NCBI GenBank assembly: GCA_028687425.1 | Contig: JAQUAD010000018.1 | Span: 1 to 44,713 of the forward strand | Direction: 5' to 3' | DNA length: 44,713 bases | DNA from: Sideroxydans sp. | GTDB taxonomy: Bacteria; Pseudomonadota; Gammaproteobacteria; Burkholderiales; Gallionellaceae | Shown: positions 41,910-44,713 of the stretch, piece after piece | Layout of the letters: each line of letters begins with the position of its first letter | How positions within the stretch are numbered: the first letter of the stretch is position 1 | Translations under genes and position numbers: made by a program | The notes under the pieces: generated by a model | The model's database searches: none | Seen by the model: only the letters and a program-made list of their open reading frames with translations | Told to the model about the DNA's origin: nothing

Positions 41910-43027
41910 TGGCCTCTATCCGTTTCGACAAACTGGGCAAACGCTACGGCGACACCGAGATCATCAAGAACCTCGCGTTCGACGTGAAGGACGGCGAGTT
42001 CATGGTGTTCGTCGGACCTTCCGGCTGCGGCAAATCCACCGTGCTGCGCATGATCGCCGGGCTGGAGACCATCAGCAGCGGCGAGCTGTGGATAGGCGAC
42101 CGCGTGGTGAACGAAGTGCACCCCAAGGATCGCGACATCGCCATGGTGTTCCAGAGCTACGCGCTGTACCCGCACATGAATGTGTACGACAACATCGCCT
42201 TCGGTCTGAAGATCCGCAAGATGCCCGATGCCGAGATCCGCAAGCGGGTGAGCGACGCGGCCGATTTGCTCGGTCTGCAACAGTTCCTCGACCGCAAGCC
42301 CAAAGCCCTTTCCGGCGGACAGCGCCAGCGCGTGGCACTCGGGCGCGCCATCGTGCGCAACCCCTCGGTGTTCCTGTTCGACGAACCGCTGTCCAATCTG
42401 GATGCGGAGCTGCGCGTGCAGATGCGTGCCGAGATCACCAAGCTGCAACGCCGCCTCAACACCACCACCGTGTATGTCACGCACGACCAGGTGGAGGCGA
42501 TGACCATGGGCCAGCGCATCGCCGTGCTGAGCGCCATCAAGAGCGGCAGCACGCTGGACACCAACCTGATGCAGTGCGGCACGCCGATGGACTTGTACGA
42601 CCGCCCGGACAACGTGTTCGTGGCGCGCTTCATCGGCACGCCCAACATGAACATCGTGCCGGCGCAGCTGAGCGAGGACGGCACATCGCTGTCGGTGCTG
42701 GGCGGCAGCATGCCGGTCAGCGAACAGTTCCGTCAGGCGGCGCAGGCCATGCGCGGGCGCCCTGTGCTGCTGGGCATCCGTCCCGAACACATCGGCTCGC
42801 CGCACGAGGTCGACTGGCCGCTGGTGCAACCGGTGCAGGGCCAGGTGGAGATGGTGGAGCTGCTGGGGCACGAGGCCATCGTGCATTTCCGCGTCGGCGA
42901 GCAGATGGTCATCGGCCGCTTGCACAGCCATGGCCGGTTGCCGGTGCCCGGCGACACGGTGACCATGAACCTGAAGTGCGAAGCCATCCACCTGTTCGAC
43001 CCGGAAACGGAATTGCGTTTGCGTTGA
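41909..43027 (+). CDS. MalK/UgpC-type ABC transporter ATPase
   Basis: A 372-residue ATPase of the carbohydrate CUT1 class. Walker A (GPSGCGKST), Q-loop (MVFQSYALYPHMNV), signature (LSGGQRQRVALGRAIV), Walker B (VFLFDEP) and the H-loop (VYVTHDQVEAMTMG) are complete; a TOBE-type C-terminal domain follows from about residue 245. It would power maltodextrin-like sugar import; the substrate is inferred from the amylase and binding protein next to it. Confidence 0.92.
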   Translation: MASIRFDKLGKRYGDTEIIKNLAFDVKDGEFMVFVGPSGCGKSTVLRMIAGLETISSGELWIGDRVVNEVHPKDRDIAMVFQSYALYPHMNVYDNIAFGLKIRKMPDAEIRKRVSDAADLLGLQQFLDRKPKALSGGQRQRVALGRAIVRNPSVFLFDEPLSNLDAELRVQMRAEITKLQRRLNTTTVYVTHDQVEAMTMGQRIAVLSAIKSGSTLDTNLMQCGTPMDLYDRPDNVFVARFIGTPNMNIVPAQLSEDGTSLSVLGGSMPVSEQFRQAAQAMRGRPVLLGIRPEHIGSPHEVDWPLVQPVQGQVEMVELLGHEAIVHFRVGEQMVIGRLHSHGRLPVPGDTVTMNLKCEAIHLFDPETELRLR

Positions 43028-43046
43028 TCTTTGCGAGGAGAAGAAC

Positions 43047-44264
43047 ATGAAACCACTATCGCGCATCATCCTGACACTGGGCGGCCTGCTGCTGGCCGGT
43101 CTGTTCACGGCGGCACAGGCGACGGAGCTGGTGCTGTGGCATGCCTATCGCGGCGCGGAGAAGGCAGCCATCGAGAAGGTCGCCAAGTTGTACGAGCAGA
43201 AGAGCGGGGTCAAGGTGACCACGCTGGCCATCCCGTATGACGCTTACGCCGACAAGATCACCGCGTCGGTGCCGCGCGGCAAGGGGCCGGATGTGTTCAT
43301 CTACGCGCAGGACAGGCTGGGCGGCTGGATCGAATCGGGCAAGACGGTGGAGCCCATCGGCTTCTATCTGGACGACGCGACACAGCAGCAATTCCTGCCC
43401 GGCATGATGGATGCGATGACCTACAAGGGCACGGTGTACGGCCTGCCGATCAACTACAAGAGCATCACGCTGATCTACAACAAGGCGCTGGTGAAGGAGC
43501 CGCCCAAGACCTCGACAGAGTTGGTCAAACTGGCCAAGTCGCTGACCAACGCCGACTCCGGCCGCTACGGTCTGGCCTACTGGTACACCAACTTCTACTT
43601 CCATGCCGCGCTGATGAACGCTTTCGGCGGGCGCGTGTTCGACAAGGACGGCAAGCTGGTGCTGGATTCGAAGAAGACCATCGCTTCCATCAAGCAGATG
43701 ATGAAGTGGTACAAACAGGACGGCATCATGCCGACCGAGCCTTCCGAGACGCTGGTGTCATCCATGTTCAACGAGGGCAAGGTGGCCATGGTGTTCAACG
43801 GCCCGTGGTTCATCGGCGAGATATCGCCGTCCATCAAATACGGTCTGGCCGTGCTGCCGGTGGTCGACGAGGCGGGCGGCAAACCGATGCGTCCATGGCT
43901 GACCATCGAGGGTGCCTACGTGTCGGCCAGCTCCAGGCAGAAGGAAGCAGCCTACGATTTCGCGCACTTCCTCGCCTCGAAGGAGGCCGGGCTGATCCTC
44001 GCGCTGGAAGGGCGGCAGTTGCATACCAACGCCGCCATCTATCAGGACAAGCGCGTCACGGATGATGCGGTGCTCAATGCCTTCCACGCGCAGTTGAGCA
44101 GCGCCGAGCCGATGCCCAACCGCGCCGAGATGACCATGGTGTGGTCACCGGTCACCACCGCCATGAACAAGGTGGTCAAGGGTAATTCCACACCGGAGGC
44201 GGCATTGAAGGAAGCCAGTGCGATGGTGCAGGAAAGTATCAACGCGCTGCGCAAGGGACGCTGA
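43047..44264 (+). CDS. MalE-like sugar-binding protein
   Basis: A 405-residue extracellular solute-binding protein of family 1 with a signal peptide (ending AQA-TE, residue 26). The fold markers are LVLWHAYRGAEKAAIEKVAK, PDVFIYAQDRLGGWIESG and FAHFLASKEAG. It has no lipobox. AGGAG lies before ATG 43047; it starts 19 bases after the ATPase gene. It probably captures maltodextrins released by the amylase. Confidence 0.9.
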   Translation: MKPLSRIILTLGGLLLAGLFTAAQATELVLWHAYRGAEKAAIEKVAKLYEQKSGVKVTTLAIPYDAYADKITASVPRGKGPDVFIYAQDRLGGWIESGKTVEPIGFYLDDATQQQFLPGMMDAMTYKGTVYGLPINYKSITLIYNKALVKEPPKTSTELVKLAKSLTNADSGRYGLAYWYTNFYFHAALMNAFGGRVFDKDGKLVLDSKKTIASIKQMMKWYKQDGIMPTEPSETLVSSMFNEGKVAMVFNGPWFIGEISPSIKYGLAVLPVVDEAGGKPMRPWLTIEGAYVSASSRQKEAAYDFAHFLASKEAGLILALEGRQLHTNAAIYQDKRVTDDAVLNAFHAQLSSAEPMPNRAEMTMVWSPVTTAMNKVVKGNSTPEAALKEASAMVQESINALRKGR

Positions 44265-44288
44265 TCGCACCGGCCGACGAGGCACACC

Positions 44289-44713
44289 ATGAACCTTCCG
44301 CGCTTTCTGCAACGCTCCGTGATAGTCGGCATGGGCATCGCCATGCTGCTGGCGTTGCTGCTCAGCAGCTGGCTGTTTCGGGCGGAAGAGAACGACATCG
44401 TGCAGCAGCAACACCAGCGCATGGCGGTGCTGCAGGCGAATGCCATGCTGGCGGCGGTGGCCGACACCGATGCCGCCGCGACACGTGAACGTATAGACGC
44501 GATGCAGCGACGGGACCCACGCATCGAGTCGGTGATCATCATCGCGGGGGTGCAGATGCTGGCCTCGACGCGGCCGCAGGATGCGGCACCGCGCGCGCTG
44601 CGGCGCGACGAGAAAGCACTGTACGACCTGAGCAACCTGTTGCGCACCGCGCGCGAGACCAATCGCGGCGAGGAGGTGGTGCGCAAGAAGACCATCCAGA
44701 TCGATACCTTGCC
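44289..44713 (+). CDS. N-terminal part of a membrane protein, cut by the window edge
   Basis: An open frame from ATG 44289 (GAGG upstream) runs off the end, 141 codons so far. It has one membrane helix (VIVGMGIAMLLALLLSSWLF, residues 12-31) followed by a soluble, probably periplasmic, region (AMLAAVADTDAAATRERID; RIESVIIIAGVQMLAST) like an extracytoplasmic sensor domain. Position after the binding protein suggests a sugar permease with an added N-terminal domain, or a sensor protein; the missing part would decide. Confidence 0.6.
   Translation, partial: MNLPRFLQRSVIVGMGIAMLLALLLSSWLFRAEENDIVQQQHQRMAVLQANAMLAAVADTDAAATRERIDAMQRRDPRIESVIIIAGVQMLASTRPQDAAPRALRRDEKALYDLSNLLRTARETNRGEEVVRKKTIQIDTL

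Overview
The window is GC-rich, densely coded DNA from a proteobacterium, most likely a betaproteobacterium of the Nitrosomonadales type (Gallionellaceae/Sulfuricellaceae-like). That placement rests on gene content and protein style only: an Isp-type [NiFe] hydrogenase, a DsrC-like protein, a PsrA-type fatty-acid regulator, a FadN-type beta-oxidation enzyme and several NPCAA-repeat proteins. I see no rRNA, tRNA, CRISPR array, insertion sequence or prophage. No stretch longer than about 275 bases lacks a gene.

Layout. (1) 46-1508: a DUF3124 periplasmic protein and an EamA-type exporter. (2) 1587-9885: a fatty-acid beta-oxidation operon (SDR, PsrA-like TetR, FadE, FadN-type bifunctional enzyme, thiolase, hotdog protein) behind an 18-bp palindrome that fits the PsrA operator pattern. 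(3) 9889-17200, minus strand: a redox and thiol block holding a NPCAA-repeat cytochrome c, an ECF sigma factor with a tiny zinc-finger anti-sigma candidate, an AraC regulator, an AhpD-like protein, a membrane-anchored peroxiredoxin, a receiver-like protein, NrtS, a DUF427 protein, and EgtB-EgtD for ergothioneine. (4) 17335-22794: periplasmic thioredoxin with CcdA-like electron carrier, HD-GYP protein, an uncharacterised protein, a convergent operon (NPCAA-repeat protein, uncharacterised protein, GDCCVxC protein), then a diguanylate cyclase with a MinD/FlhG-like ATPase. (5) 22935-28684: an aldehyde/electrophile-stress-type operon (Tat-exported alcohol dehydrogenase, two cupins, cyclophilin-like protein, aldo/keto reductase, metallo-beta-lactamase-fold enzyme) divergent from a YqhC-like AraC regulator. 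(6) 28824-39694: a hydrogenase locus, hynD-hyaF-like-hynS-isp1-isp2-hynL-hupE, divergent from hypCDFE. (7) 39714-40079: a DsrC/TusE-family protein without the functional C-terminal cysteines. (8) 40353-end: a periplasmic alpha-amylase with a MalK/UgpC-type ABC ATPase, a sugar-binding protein, and a truncated membrane protein at the window edge.

Main discovery. Four sites share a bipartite element, TGTAAG, then 16 (once 17) bases, then CGAC(C/T)AA. Each lies 34-50 bases upstream of a start codon: the NPCAA cytochrome, the thioredoxin-CcdA pair (these two are divergent and back to back), the NPCAA/uncharacterised/GDCCVxC operon, and the DUF427-egtB-egtD operon. The shape is that of an ECF sigma factor promoter, and an ECF sigma gene sits in the middle of the four. 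I infer one regulon that joins cysteine-repeat periplasmic proteins, thiol-disulfide electron transfer and ergothioneine synthesis. I do not know of a described system with this make-up. The inducing signal and the function of the NPCAA proteins are unknown.
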